Positions 32,726 to 43,502 of a DNA stretch of 64,000 bases are shown here, piece by piece. Each line of letters starts with the position of its first letter. Position 1 is the stretch's first letter. A program made the position numbers and the translations under genes. The DNA comes from Yanshouia hominis (GTDB lineage: Bacteria > Bacillota > Clostridia > Oscillospirales > Ruminococcaceae), in assembly GCA_014385025.1 (NCBI GenBank), contig JACRTB010000014.1, positions 1 through 64,000 of the forward strand. Reading direction: 5' to 3'. The notes below the pieces were generated by a model. That model was not told the DNA's origin. It saw only the letters and a list, made by a program, of their open reading frames with translations, and did no database searches.

Positions 32726-34057
32726 ATGGAACTGGGTAGTTGGGCAATAATTTCGGAACCCACTCTCTTAGGTTTGCTTCCTCTGGTTGTCATGGTTGGC
32801 ATCTGTATGAAAGGATATAATACCGTTTCTGGCGGTATCTGCGGTATTATTGTAGGTTGCCTTCTGTGCGGGCAAGGCGTTCCCTCTCTAGCAAATGCAT
32901 TTAAATCCGCTTTAGGCACCAGCACTTCTATGATCTGCTTGATTATTATGGTCGGCGCAGGTTTGGGTGTGCTTATGGAAAAAACCGGCGTAGCCCAGAC
33001 ACTGGTTTACTGGATTGTCAAACGCATTAATGTAAATACCCGTGGAAAGGCAGTCCTCGCACTTATTATTTGTTCTATTCTCATTTGTGGCTTATTGGGT
33101 ACCTTAGGCGGAGGTAACGCTATTATTGCCCCAGTCATTCTGCCGGTAATGGCTTCTATGGGTTTGAGTCCTACCGTGGTAACTGTTCTTCTTAAAACAG
33201 CTGGCGAAATCGGTTTGGTTCTTGGGCCTCTGACCGGCGTTACTCTTTTGATTCTCGAGCTCACTGGTATTTCTTATGGACAGTATCTTGCTCAAGCAGC
33301 TTTACCCTATTGCGCTGTTTGGATGTTGGGAACTTTGTATGCCTGCAAAAAAACGCAAAAGCGTCTCGAAAGTATTGAAGTTTACGAGCTGGACGAAAAT
33401 ATGAAGCACATTGACGACATCGCTATTTCGTCCACTGCAAAGCGCAGAACATCCATTTTTTTGATTACTTTTTTTGCAATGATTGCTTACGGTTTTGCAA
33501 CTGGGCAGGGCACGAATTATGCGCTTGGTGTTATGATCGTGTTGTGCGTGGTTCTTACGATTATTTCGAAGACTGGAATCGATGAAGCTGTAAAGTATAT
33601 TTCGGCTGGTGTAGGCAAGCAGGCAAACATCTTTTTGACTTTTCTTTGCATGGTTGTGATGCTGGAACTGGTCAAATTGGGCGGTGGTTTTGAAGCATTG
33701 TCCGAATTGCTTGGTGGTCTTGGTAAGCAGGCTGGTGCGACAGGTGTCTTTTTTGCCTCGTCTGTTGTTGGCGGCTTCGGTATTGAAGCGACTGCTGTTG
33801 CAGAAATTCAAATTATCAGTGATATGTTTGGCGGACTTGCTAGAGAAATGGGACTGCCGATGGGATGTTTCGCAACCGCAATTATTACCTGCACGCGTTT
33901 GACAAATAATTTCTATCCCAACTCCAACCTGACCGGCCAGATGGGAACTGCGCGCTGTACGAACCTCGGCGATATCATGAAAACGCTGTGGATTGCAGGT
34001 GTCATTATGGTTGCCTATGTTGTGCTCTACGGTTTTGTCGCCCCTAGAATTTTCTGA
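32726..34057 (+). CDS. Permease of the GntP/CitMHS-like ion transporter group
   Basis: 443 residues from ATG 32726 (AAGGGCGG upstream; ATG 32705 lacks a site). About twelve hydrophobic segments, with GLLGTLGGGNAIIAPVILPV and GFGIEATAVAEIQIISDMFG as two re-entrant-like Gly-rich loops in repeated halves. This is typical of organic-anion permeases such as gluconate, citrate or short-chain fatty acid transporters; the exact family is uncertain. Co-transcribed after the deacylase (67 bp gap), it probably imports N-acyl-D-amino acids or exports a product. Confidence 0.65.
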   Translation: MELGSWAIISEPTLLGLLPLVVMVGICMKGYNTVSGGICGIIVGCLLCGQGVPSLANAFKSALGTSTSMICLIIMVGAGLGVLMEKTGVAQTLVYWIVKRINVNTRGKAVLALIICSILICGLLGTLGGGNAIIAPVILPVMASMGLSPTVVTVLLKTAGEIGLVLGPLTGVTLLILELTGISYGQYLAQAALPYCAVWMLGTLYACKKTQKRLESIEVYELDENMKHIDDIAISSTAKRRTSIFLITFFAMIAYGFATGQGTNYALGVMIVLCVVLTIISKTGIDEAVKYISAGVGKQANIFLTFLCMVVMLELVKLGGGFEALSELLGGLGKQAGATGVFFASSVVGGFGIEATAVAEIQIISDMFGGLAREMGLPMGCFATAIITCTRLTNNFYPNSNLTGQMGTARCTNLGDIMKTLWIAGVIMVAYVVLYGFVAPRIF

Positions 34058-34510
34058 TAATTCACATTTATCAAAACGGGATGGGGCCTGTTTATACACT
34101 TTGGGAAGCCCCAACTTTAACTTAGCTCTACATTAAGACCATAGGCATATATATAATATTTTTTATTATTGGGAGAGTATGTGTCTTTGTTATCGAACAT
34201 TGTGCGGGCCGCACCATTGAGGAATGCAACGAGCTTTTGAACGCCCTGGAGGTTGCAAAGGGCAACCTGCTCGGCTTTTAGGAGCGGAAAATAGTTTAAC
34301 ACCAAGAAGGAACGCGCCGCAGGCTTTCACACAGCTTGTGGCGTGTTCATTTTGTAAAATATTTATATTTTGCGGGAATATGAGATTTTCCTTTTGGGTC
34401 ACTTTCTTTTGTATGTTTTATATATTTGAAAGTTATATTCAGATAGTAAGACCACTGTTTTCACCAGAAAGCGGTGACTTTTTGAATAACAAGTATCCGC
34501 CGACCTAGTA
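34058..34510. other. 450-bp gap with a possible gene remnant
   Basis: Between the permease and the IS701-like remnant. A plus-strand frame at about 34216-34281 reads ECNELLNALEVAKGNLLGF then stop. It looks like the tail of a real protein without a start and is probably a mobile-element leftover. The rest is AT-rich with no gene visible. Confidence 0.35.
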
Positions 34511-35766
34511 TTACAGTTGTAATACACGATGTTTTCGGTAGTAACAGGCCATGGCAACAGCCTGATGTCGTAGACGCCAGTTGAGCCAGTGCGGCAGGAA
34601 ATCCCAAGTATGGGAAGCGATGCCGAGTAATCTCCAAATGAGCTTCCGAAGCTCTGTTTTGCTGATGGTTACAGTAAATCTCGCCCTTTTAAAGGCAGTG
34701 AGACTGCCCGAAGCTGGTGTGGCAATTTGAACTAAGTAAGAAATATCCTGTTCATGCGCTTTCAGGACGGATAGCAGGGTATGTGCGCACATCGCCATAG
34801 TTATGTGTTTGTACCAACCGTTGTAGCCTCTCACCTCGTAATGATCAAGGCCCACATCACCCTTGCTCTCCGAGAAACACATCTCCACCGTCCAGTGGAT
34901 GGCGGCTACTCTGACAAGCTCGGTCAGCGGAGTATCTTCGGGACAACAGCAGGCATATACTCTGAGCTTTGTGAGATCGGATATGCTCCGCTTCACAAGA
35001 ATACGGCGTTTCCAACCGGCCTGCGGAGAATTGATATCCGCGCAGAACCAGTCATAGATTTTCTCGTCCATGCTGCCGGAGCCCGCGCTGATTCGCTTCC
35101 ATCAGTCTTCTGGCAGCGACTCCAATATACGATGCTGCCGAAACCTGATCCAAAGGTTTTCTTTCCCGAAAACCGCCATCACATGCTGCTTGCCGATACT
35201 CTCCAGATACATTCGGATATCCCGGTAACCCCCATATATGCAGTCACCTGTCGCCCATGTAAAAGGAAGGTCGGAATCGTGCGCGGCCCTGATCATATCC
35301 AGAGCCATCTCAGGCTTCGTTCGAAACTCCTTATCTGATGGAATGCCTGCCCAGCACAACGTTCCTTATCTTCCAGCCATTCCTTCGGCAAATACAGTTC
35401 CCTATCGATCATGATATATCCTTTTTCACTCGCGTATGTGAGAAACACTCCGATCTGACAGTTCTCGACGCGCCCGGCTGTCTCGCTGTATTGCCACCTA
35501 ACTCCCGCCGATTTCTTTCCTTGCCTGAGAAATCCCGTTTCATCCACCACCAGTACGCCGCCGGGCTCCCCTATTCGTCGGGCGACATATTTCCGCAGTT
35601 CATCTCTGACAAGATCAGCGCTCCATACCCCACGGTACAGAGACTGTTGAATTTTATACGGCGTGCTTTCCCCGCGCTCTTCGGCCAGTTGCCTGTGTAA
35701 TGCATTTCCAATGACCTCCCTTTGCTTGTTTGGCGCAGTTGGCAGACCGCATCTATATTCCAGCAA
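34511..35766 (-). pseudogene. IS701-like DDE transposase, frameshifted and interrupted
   Basis: Three pieces of one protein are readable. Residues from 35766 include VVDETGFLRQGKKSAGV and IDRELYLPKEW; the piece from 35359 has WAGIPSDKEFRTKPEMAL and ATGDCIYGG; the piece to 34511 has IHWTVEMCFSESKGDVGLDH. A frameshift lies near 35345, and an in-frame TGA at 35104-35102 separates the last two. The N-terminus is also short. Aspartates (VVDETGF, TGDCIYG) and the glutamate (FSESKGD) of the DDE triad are present, but the gene cannot make a full enzyme. Confidence 0.8.
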
Positions 35767-35844
35767 AAGGAGTTTTTATATCTACATCATCGGCACTAGC
35801 TTTCTTTTGAACTTCTCGCCTGGCGAGTGGTCTTCTTTATATAA

Positions 35845-35892
35845 AAGAAATCCTCAAAAATCGCATCAACAAGCGATTTTTGAGGATTTCTT
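35845..35892 (-). terminator. Terminator of the tRNA operon
   Basis: A perfect 20-bp stem (35845-35864 with 35873-35892, arm AAGAAATCCTCAAAAATCGC) around an 8-nt loop begins 2 bp after the tRNA-Gly gene on the minus strand. Confidence 0.75.
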
Positions 35893-35893
35893 C

Positions 35894-35969
35894 TGGAGCG
35901 GGTTACGAGGCTCGAACTCGCTACCTCCACCTTGGCAAGGTGGCGCTCTACCAGATGAGCTAAACCCGC
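35894..35969 (-). tRNA. tRNA-Gly (GCC)
   Basis: The minus strand gives a 76-nt cloverleaf starting GCGGGTTTAGCTC and ending in an encoded CCA. The acceptor pairs GCGGGTT with AACCCGC, the TpsiC loop is GTTCGAGCC, and the anticodon loop CTTGCCAAG carries GCC. It is last of four tRNAs in one operon. Confidence 0.95.
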
Positions 35970-35974
35970 GGAAA

Positions 35975-36050
<76 letters not shown>

Positions 36051-36087
36051 ACATAAACAGCGCCTTTGGGCGCTTGGCAATGCAAAT

Positions 36088-36164
36088 TGGCGACCCGGAT
36101 GGGGCTCGAACCCACGACCTCTAGCGTGACAGGCTAGCGTTCTAACCAACTGAACTACCGGGCC
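36088..36164 (-). tRNA. tRNA-Asp (GTC)
   Basis: 77 nt on the minus strand, starting GGCCCGGTAGTTC and ending with encoded CCA. The anticodon loop CCTGTCACG carries GTC. Acceptor GGCCCGG pairs with CCGGGTC with one G-T pair. Confidence 0.95.
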
Positions 36165-36178
36165 GAATCTCAAATAAT

Positions 36179-36255
36179 TGGTGGGAGCAACAGGGTTCGA
36201 ACCTGTGACCCCCTGCTTGTAAGGCAGGTGCTCTGACCAGCTGAGCTATGCTCCC
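36179..36255 (-). tRNA. tRNA-Val (TAC)
   Basis: 77 nt on the minus strand, starting GGGAGCATAGCTC and ending with encoded CCA. The anticodon loop CTTACAAG carries TAC. It is the first tRNA of the Val-Asp-Phe-Gly operon, about 40 bp after the promoter. Confidence 0.95.
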
Positions 36256-36296
36256 CCTGCTCCCGAATACCGCGTCGGATTTCGGCGACGTTGTTT

Positions 36297-36325
36297 ATTT
36301 TATCGCAAACAGCATCAAATGTCAA
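36297..36325 (-). promoter_or_regulatory. Promoter of the tRNA operon
   Basis: On the minus strand a consensus TTGACA (36325-36320), 17-bp spacer and TAAAAT (36302-36297). It is ideally placed for the tRNA-Val 5' end at 36255. Confidence 0.8.
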
Positions 36326-36464
36326 GCTGTTTTTGAAAAAACTTCGCATCAAAACTTTGTGCGAAAAAGCTCTTGCTTTATGGAATCGCCCACCCCGCTG
36401 CTTATCTTGCCCGGAGGAGATTCGCCCATTCCCGGATTGCCGCCCTTTTTGAACATTTTTCCGA

Positions 36465-36737
36465 TCATCTCCTTCGCTGGCGCCGGCCCCGGTCGCCCGG
36501 TACATCAAAATTGACCAGGATCGCATCCTCGCCAATCAGCTGGATATCACACCAACGGATGATAATATCCTTGCCGCGGCCGAGCAATCCAAAAAGGCGC
36601 CAGCGCCCATAGATGACCAATGCCGAAATCCGCGCGCTCGAGAGATCGATCTCAAAATCGCAGACGCAGCCGATGCGGCAGCCGTTTTTTACGTTGATCA
36701 CATCCTTGCAGCGCAGATCATTCGCCCGGCAATACAC
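36465..36737 (-). CDS. YlmC/YmxH-type PRC-barrel protein
   Basis: 90 residues from GTG at 36737, with GGGAGGG 7 bp upstream. The sequence RCKDVINVKNGCRIGCVCDFEIDL followed by VIYGRWRLFGLLGR and IIIRWCDIQLIGEDAIL is the small PRC-barrel fold of the YlmC/YmxH sporulation-associated family. The exact role is not known. Its presence supports a spore-forming Firmicute. It ends with an unusual Arg-rich tail (RGRRQRRR). Confidence 0.75.
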   Translation of the reverse strand: MYCRANDLRCKDVINVKNGCRIGCVCDFEIDLSSARISALVIYGRWRLFGLLGRGKDIIIRWCDIQLIGEDAILVNFDVPGDRGRRQRRR

Positions 36738-36793
36738 GCGGCATCCCTCCCGGTTCTATGTATACGTCCGGCAGAGCTCATCCCATGCAAGAA

Positions 36794-36819
36794 GGGACGG
36801 GATCAAATGATCCCGTCCC
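36794..36819 (-). terminator. Terminator of the gatCAB operon
   Basis: Perfect 12-bp stem GGGACGGGATCA (36794-36805) with 36808-36819 around a 2-nt centre lies 16 bp past the gatB stop on the minus strand and is followed by a weak TTCTT tract. Confidence 0.6.
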
Positions 36820-36835
36820 AAAGTGACCGCTTTGA

Positions 36836-38275
36836 TCAGCCAATCAGTTCCTCGAGCAGCTTCCGAAGCAGCTCCGGATTGCCCTTGCCCTTGGTAGCGC
36901 GCATGCACTGCCCGACAAGGAAGCCAATGACGTTGGTTTTGCCGGCTTTGTACTCGCCCACCGCCTTTTCGTTCTTGGAGAGCACCTCCTCGACAACCGA
37001 ACGGAGCGCACCGGTATCCGAAACCTGTGCCAGCCCCTTCTCTGAAATCACCTCGGAGACCGACTTGCCGGAGAACATGATCTCCTCGATCACCGTTTTG
37101 CCCGCGGTGTTGGAAATGGTCTTTTTCTCAATCGCGTCGATCATCTCCGCAAGGCTTTCGGCGGTCAGCTTCGTGTCGGCCAAGGTAAGCCCGCGCTCGC
37201 CGAGCAAACGCGCCACATCGCCGTTGAGCCAGTTCGCCGCAGCCTTGGCGGGCGCGCCGAGGGCTGCCGCAGCATCGAAAAGATCGCCGCGGTCGCGGTT
37301 CTCCACCAGAAGATTCGCATCAAAACGCGGGAGCTTATTTTCAAACATATACCGCTTGCAGCGGGCGTTCGGCAGTTCGGGCTGCTCCGCCCTGAGGGCG
37401 TCCACCTTCTCCTGCGGCACCACGATGGTCAGCAGGTCGGGCTCGGGGAAGTAGCGGTAATCCTGCGCGTCCTCCTTCGAGCGGAGCACCATGTTCTCAC
37501 CGATTGCGTCGTTCCACTTGCGGGTTTCCTGCACGACATGGCCGCCATCCTCAAGCAGTTCAATCTGGCGGGCCGCCTCGTAGTCGATCGCCCGAACAGC
37601 CGCCGAGAAAGAGTTGACGTTCTTCATTTCAACACGGGTGCCGAATTCCTTCTGCCCCACCGGACGGACCGACACGTTGACATCACAGCGGATCGACCCT
37701 TCCTGCATTTTGCAGTCCGAGATATTGAGATACTGAAGGATCGACTTGATGGTGTCAAGATACGCCTTGGCCTCGGCCGACGAGCGCATATCCGGCTCGG
37801 AGACGATTTCGATCAGCGGCACGCCGCAGCGGTTGAAATCCACAAGCGAGCCGGAGAAGTTATCGTCATGGATCAGCTTGCCGGCGTCCTCCTCGATGTG
37901 GATGCGGGTAACCCCGATCGTTTTAGTGTGGCCTTCGTCGTCGAGCATGACCTCAAGCGCGCCGTTTTCGCAGAGCGGTACGTCAAACTGAGAAATCTGG
38001 TACGCCTTGGGAAGATCGGGATAAAAATAATTTTTTCGGTCCTGCTTGCAGATGTTGTGGATGGTGCAGCCGAGCGCGTGGCCCATCCGGATGCAGGAAT
38101 AGACGACCTGCTCATTGAGGACCGGAAGAGTGCCGGGCATTCCGGTGCAGACCGGGCAGCAGTTCGCGTTCACCTCGCCGCCGAACGCATTTTTGCAGGT
38201 ACAGAAAATCTTGCTCTTGGTATTCAGCTCCGCATGGACCTCAAGGCCGATGATAATCTCATAATCCTTTTTCAT
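36836..38275 (-). CDS. gatB: Asp-tRNA(Asn)/Glu-tRNA(Gln) amidotransferase subunit B
   Basis: 479 residues from ATG 38275 behind AAGGAGGGG; the longer frame upstream is a shadow over gatA. Typical GatB: IIGLEVHAELNTKSKIFCTC at the start, then CPVCTGMPGTLPVLN, RKNYFYPDLPKAYQISQFD and HIEEDAGKL, with a YqeY-like helical tail. It phosphorylates Glu or Asp on mischarged tRNA using ATP before amidation. It is third in the gatC-gatA-gatB operon, 13 bp after gatA. Confidence 0.95.
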   Translation of the reverse strand: MKKDYEIIIGLEVHAELNTKSKIFCTCKNAFGGEVNANCCPVCTGMPGTLPVLNEQVVYSCIRMGHALGCTIHNICKQDRKNYFYPDLPKAYQISQFDVPLCENGALEVMLDDEGHTKTIGVTRIHIEEDAGKLIHDDNFSGSLVDFNRCGVPLIEIVSEPDMRSSAEAKAYLDTIKSILQYLNISDCKMQEGSIRCDVNVSVRPVGQKEFGTRVEMKNVNSFSAAVRAIDYEAARQIELLEDGGHVVQETRKWNDAIGENMVLRSKEDAQDYRYFPEPDLLTIVVPQEKVDALRAEQPELPNARCKRYMFENKLPRFDANLLVENRDRGDLFDAAAALGAPAKAAANWLNGDVARLLGERGLTLADTKLTAESLAEMIDAIEKKTISNTAGKTVIEEIMFSGKSVSEVISEKGLAQVSDTGALRSVVEEVLSKNEKAVGEYKAGKTNVIGFLVGQCMRATKGKGNPELLRKLLEELIG

Positions 38276-38288
38276 TGCTGTCCCCTCC

Positions 38289-39749
38289 TTAACCGATCGC
38301 CGGGATCTTGTTGAAGCCGCCGACGAGCGACTCATAGTGGGCGGCGGCGTTGAAGAGCGCCGCTTCCGAGAAGCGCGGTCCGATGAGCTGCAGGCCGATC
38401 GGCATGCCGTCGGCACCGGTTCCGCAGGGAATCGACATCGCCGGCAGCGACGCAATGTTGACAGTGACGGTGCAGATGTCCGCCGCATACATCTTCAGCG
38501 GATCATCGACATTCTCGCCGAGCCGGAAAGCGGTAAACGGCGAGGTGGGGGTGGCGATGAGGTCGCAGCCTTCGAAGGCCTCGGCAAATTCGGAGGCAAT
38601 CTTCTGCTGAAGCACCTTGCCGCGCTTGTAATAAGCGTCGAAGAAGCCGGAGGACAGCACGAAGGTGCCGAGCATGATGCGGCGCTTTACCTCGTCGCCG
38701 AAGCCTTCGCTGCGCGACTTCTCATAGAGATCGATCAGGCCGTCAATCTCCCTGGCGCGGTAACCATACTTCACTCCATCGAACCGGGCGAGGTTGGAGG
38801 ACGCCTCGGCCGACGAAATGATGTAGTAAGCGGCAAGCGCGGCATCAGTCGAGGGCAGGCTGATCTCCCGGATCTCAGCGCCTTCCGCCCTGAGCGCGTC
38901 CACCGCTTCCAGGACCGCTTTTTCAACCTCCTTGGTCACACCGAGGCCGAAATACTCCTTGGGCACGCCGATGCGCAGGCCCTTCACACCCTTGCCCATG
39001 CACTTGGTGAAATCAGGATAGGTGTGGTGGGCGCTGGTCGCGTCGCGCTCATCGCGGCCGCAGATCGTGTTATAGAGTAAAGCCGCGTCTCCGACGGTGC
39101 GGGCCATCGGGCCGATCTGGTCGAGGGAGGAGGCAAATGCAATCAGTCCGTAGCGCGAAACCGAACCGTAGGTGGGCTTGAGGCCGACGATGCCGCAGCA
39201 GCTCGAGGGCTGGCGGATCGAGCCGCCGGTATCAGAACCGAGCGCAAGGATCGTTTCTCCCGACGCGACCGCAGCCGCCGAGCCGCCGGAGGAACCGCCG
39301 GGCACACGGGTAAGGTCATGGGGGTTGTGCGTCAGCTTGATCGCGCTGTTCTCGCAGGAGGAGCCCATGGCAAACTCGTCCATGTTCAGCTTGCCGGGCA
39401 TCACCGCTCCGGCGGCATTGAGCCGCTCGATGACGGTGGCGTTATAAGGCGGTTTAAAATTATAGAGCATCTTGGAGGAGCAGGTGGTCAGGACGCCCTT
39501 GGTGCAGATATTATCCTTGATGGCGACCGGAATTCCCGCGAGCGCGGGAAGCTCCTCCCCCCTGGCACGGCGGCTGTCAACAGCGGCGGCCTGTTTTAGA
39601 GCGTCTTCGGCACAGACGGTGACGTAAGCGCCGACCTTCCCGTCGGTTTCCTCGATTCGGCCAAGCACCGAACGGGTCAGCTCAACCGCACTGATCTCGC
39701 CTCTGGCGAGCATGGCGGAAAGTTCGGTTGCGGACTTCTGATAAAGCAT
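38289..39749 (-). CDS. gatA: Asp-tRNA(Asn)/Glu-tRNA(Gln) amidotransferase subunit A
   Basis: 486 residues behind GGAGGAG. Amidase-signature enzyme with catalytic Lys in IPVAIKDNICT, the Gly/Ser loop VPGGSSGGSAAAVASG and GSDTGGSIRQPSS containing the cis-Ser and nucleophile Ser. It releases ammonia from glutamine for GatB. Length and motifs are standard. It lies 14 bp downstream of gatC. Confidence 0.95.
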   Translation of the reverse strand: MLYQKSATELSAMLARGEISAVELTRSVLGRIEETDGKVGAYVTVCAEDALKQAAAVDSRRARGEELPALAGIPVAIKDNICTKGVLTTCSSKMLYNFKPPYNATVIERLNAAGAVMPGKLNMDEFAMGSSCENSAIKLTHNPHDLTRVPGGSSGGSAAAVASGETILALGSDTGGSIRQPSSCCGIVGLKPTYGSVSRYGLIAFASSLDQIGPMARTVGDAALLYNTICGRDERDATSAHHTYPDFTKCMGKGVKGLRIGVPKEYFGLGVTKEVEKAVLEAVDALRAEGAEIREISLPSTDAALAAYYIISSAEASSNLARFDGVKYGYRAREIDGLIDLYEKSRSEGFGDEVKRRIMLGTFVLSSGFFDAYYKRGKVLQQKIASEFAEAFEGCDLIATPTSPFTAFRLGENVDDPLKMYAADICTVTVNIASLPAMSIPCGTGADGMPIGLQLIGPRFSEAALFNAAAHYESLVGGFNKIPAIG

Positions 39750-39763
39750 AGCTGTTCTCCTCC

Positions 39764-40045
39764 CTATTCGACGATTCTCGGCACAACGACGCAGCCCGCT
39801 TCGACCTGAGGGGCGTTCGAAAGGATTTCCTCACGGGTCGTTTCGGATACTACCACGACGTCGGGACGCAGGGTCATCGGATTGGCAGGGTCAAGTCCGG
39901 TCGCGGTCCCCTCGATGGCGGGAAGGCTGTCCACCATACCGATGATGTCGGTCATCTGGCGGGCAAACTTTTCGGCCTGTTCCTCGTCCATCTTCAGGCG
40001 GGCGAGCTTGGCAATGTGGTTGATGTCGATTTTAATCTCGTTCAT
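39764..40045 (-). CDS. gatC: Asp-tRNA(Asn)/Glu-tRNA(Gln) amidotransferase subunit C
   Basis: 93 residues from ATG 40045 with AAAGGTG upstream; the frame opens earlier at 40087 but without a site. Typical GatC: INHIAKLARLKMDEEQAEKF, then helix and LRPDVV. It stabilises the GatA-GatB complex. It is the first gene of the operon, about 70 bp after ligA. Confidence 0.92.
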   Translation of the reverse strand: MNEIKIDINHIAKLARLKMDEEQAEKFARQMTDIIGMVDSLPAIEGTATGLDPANPMTLRPDVVVVSETTREEILSNAPQVEAGCVVVPRIVE

Positions 40046-40116
40046 AGAAAACACACCTTTCTCTATCAGGTTAAGCCGCTTGGGCAAACGATCCCGACGC
40101 TTGCCGCAAGCAGGCT

Positions 40117-42216
<2,100 letters not shown>

Positions 42217-42283
42217 TTATTTTTTGGCCAAAGGATGCGATTTTTCGCCGCAAGCACCACCGGCGTGTCTTTATCAATCTCAA

Positions 42284-42314
42284 AATGCCCCGCCGGAAGT
42301 CCTGGCGGGGCATT
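42284..42314 (-). terminator. Terminator of the exopolysaccharide unit
   Basis: Stem AATGCCCCGCC (42284-42294) with GGCGGGGCATT (42304-42314) and a 9-nt loop lies 16 bp past the GT4 stop on the minus strand. The following T-tract is weak. Confidence 0.6.
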
Positions 42315-42329
42315 GGAGTAAAATCAGTT

Positions 42330-43502
42330 TCAGACGCCAGCCGGCTGCGGCACTGCCGGAGCCGCCGACTCTTGATAAAGCGTCTCGATTGCATGAAGCA
42401 TCGAATTCAGAGTAAAACGCTCCTCAAAGACCTGCCGCGCATCCGCTGACGACAGGGTGGGAGCATTCAGCTCCGCAAGCAGAAGCCGCGCGCCCGCCGC
42501 TCCGTCTCCGGCCGGAAAAAGCAGCCCGCTGCGTCCCGGCAGCGCAATTTCACGGTTCCCGGTCACATCGGTTGCAATCACCGGAACTCCGGCGCGCAGC
42601 GCCTCAAGCGGCGCGTAGGGCATCCCTTCATAACGCGCGGTCGAGAGATAGTAATCCAGCTCTCCCACCAGCCGGTCGGCATCGGGCAGAAAGCCCGGCA
42701 GCAGCAGACGGTTCCGCAAGCCAAGCTCATCCCGCTTTTGCCGCAGCTCCTCCGCCATGGGGCCGTCGCCAATCCAGACGAAGGAGACGCGCGCCTTCTT
42801 TTCAGCCGCCTTCTTCACGATTTCAAGGAAGGTCATGGGGTCTTTCTGGCCGTCGAGCCGCGCGGCGCATCCGACAAGCGGCGCCGCATCCGGCAGCCCG
42901 AGCATCGGACGCAGCCGGTTTTCCCGCTCCGGCGCTTCCTCCACGCCGTTATAGACGACGCGGAATTTTCCGGGGAGATCGATTCCGGCCCGAAGCGCGC
43001 AGTCCCGTTCCCCTTCGGAAACGGTCAGGGTCGCGGTGGTCGCCATCCGGCTCAGGGCGCGCTCGATCCGGCGGTAAAATTCCCGCTTGCCCGCGGAAAG
43101 CGCCGGATTCTCAAAGCTGTAGGCATGAGGGGTGTAAAAAACCGTCCCGACCCCGCAGATCATCGCGGCCAGCCGCCCCAGCGCGCCGGCCTTGGAGCTG
43201 TGGCAGTGCAGGATGTCGGGGGAAAAGGCGCGGACCGCCCGGACGATTCCAGAAAGCGCCTTCGCATCCCGCACCGGAGAAAGCTCCCGGCCGAGGGCGG
43301 GCAGCGCGAAAAGCTCGACCGTCCCGGCGAGCCGGGGAAGCGCATCAAGAAAACAGGAATCCGCGCGGTCGGTTCCGTAGACCAGTCCAAGAGAAAAGCG
43401 CGCGGGGTCCAGGCCCTCCAGCAGGTCCAGAAGATGCCTTCTCACTCCGCCGCCGGTCGCCTCGGCAACCATCAGCACTTTCATTTTCCGCGGATTACTC
43501 AC
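42330..43502 (-). CDS. GT4-family glycosyltransferase
   Basis: 390 residues, GT-B fold. The N-terminal domain begins KVLMVAEATGGGVRRHLLDL, and the nucleotide-sugar domain has VGCAARLDGQKDP and STARYEGMPYAPLEALRAG, the E-x7-E signature of GT4 retaining enzymes. Its start overlaps the stop of the upstream priming transferase by 8 bp, so they are coupled. It probably adds the second sugar to the undecaprenyl-linked primer in exopolysaccharide synthesis. Confidence 0.88.
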   Translation of the reverse strand: MSNPRKMKVLMVAEATGGGVRRHLLDLLEGLDPARFSLGLVYGTDRADSCFLDALPRLAGTVELFALPALGRELSPVRDAKALSGIVRAVRAFSPDILHCHSSKAGALGRLAAMICGVGTVFYTPHAYSFENPALSAGKREFYRRIERALSRMATTATLTVSEGERDCALRAGIDLPGKFRVVYNGVEEAPERENRLRPMLGLPDAAPLVGCAARLDGQKDPMTFLEIVKKAAEKKARVSFVWIGDGPMAEELRQKRDELGLRNRLLLPGFLPDADRLVGELDYYLSTARYEGMPYAPLEALRAGVPVIATDVTGNREIALPGRSGLLFPAGDGAAGARLLLAELNAPTLSSADARQVFEERFTLNSMLHAIETLYQESAAPAVPQPAGV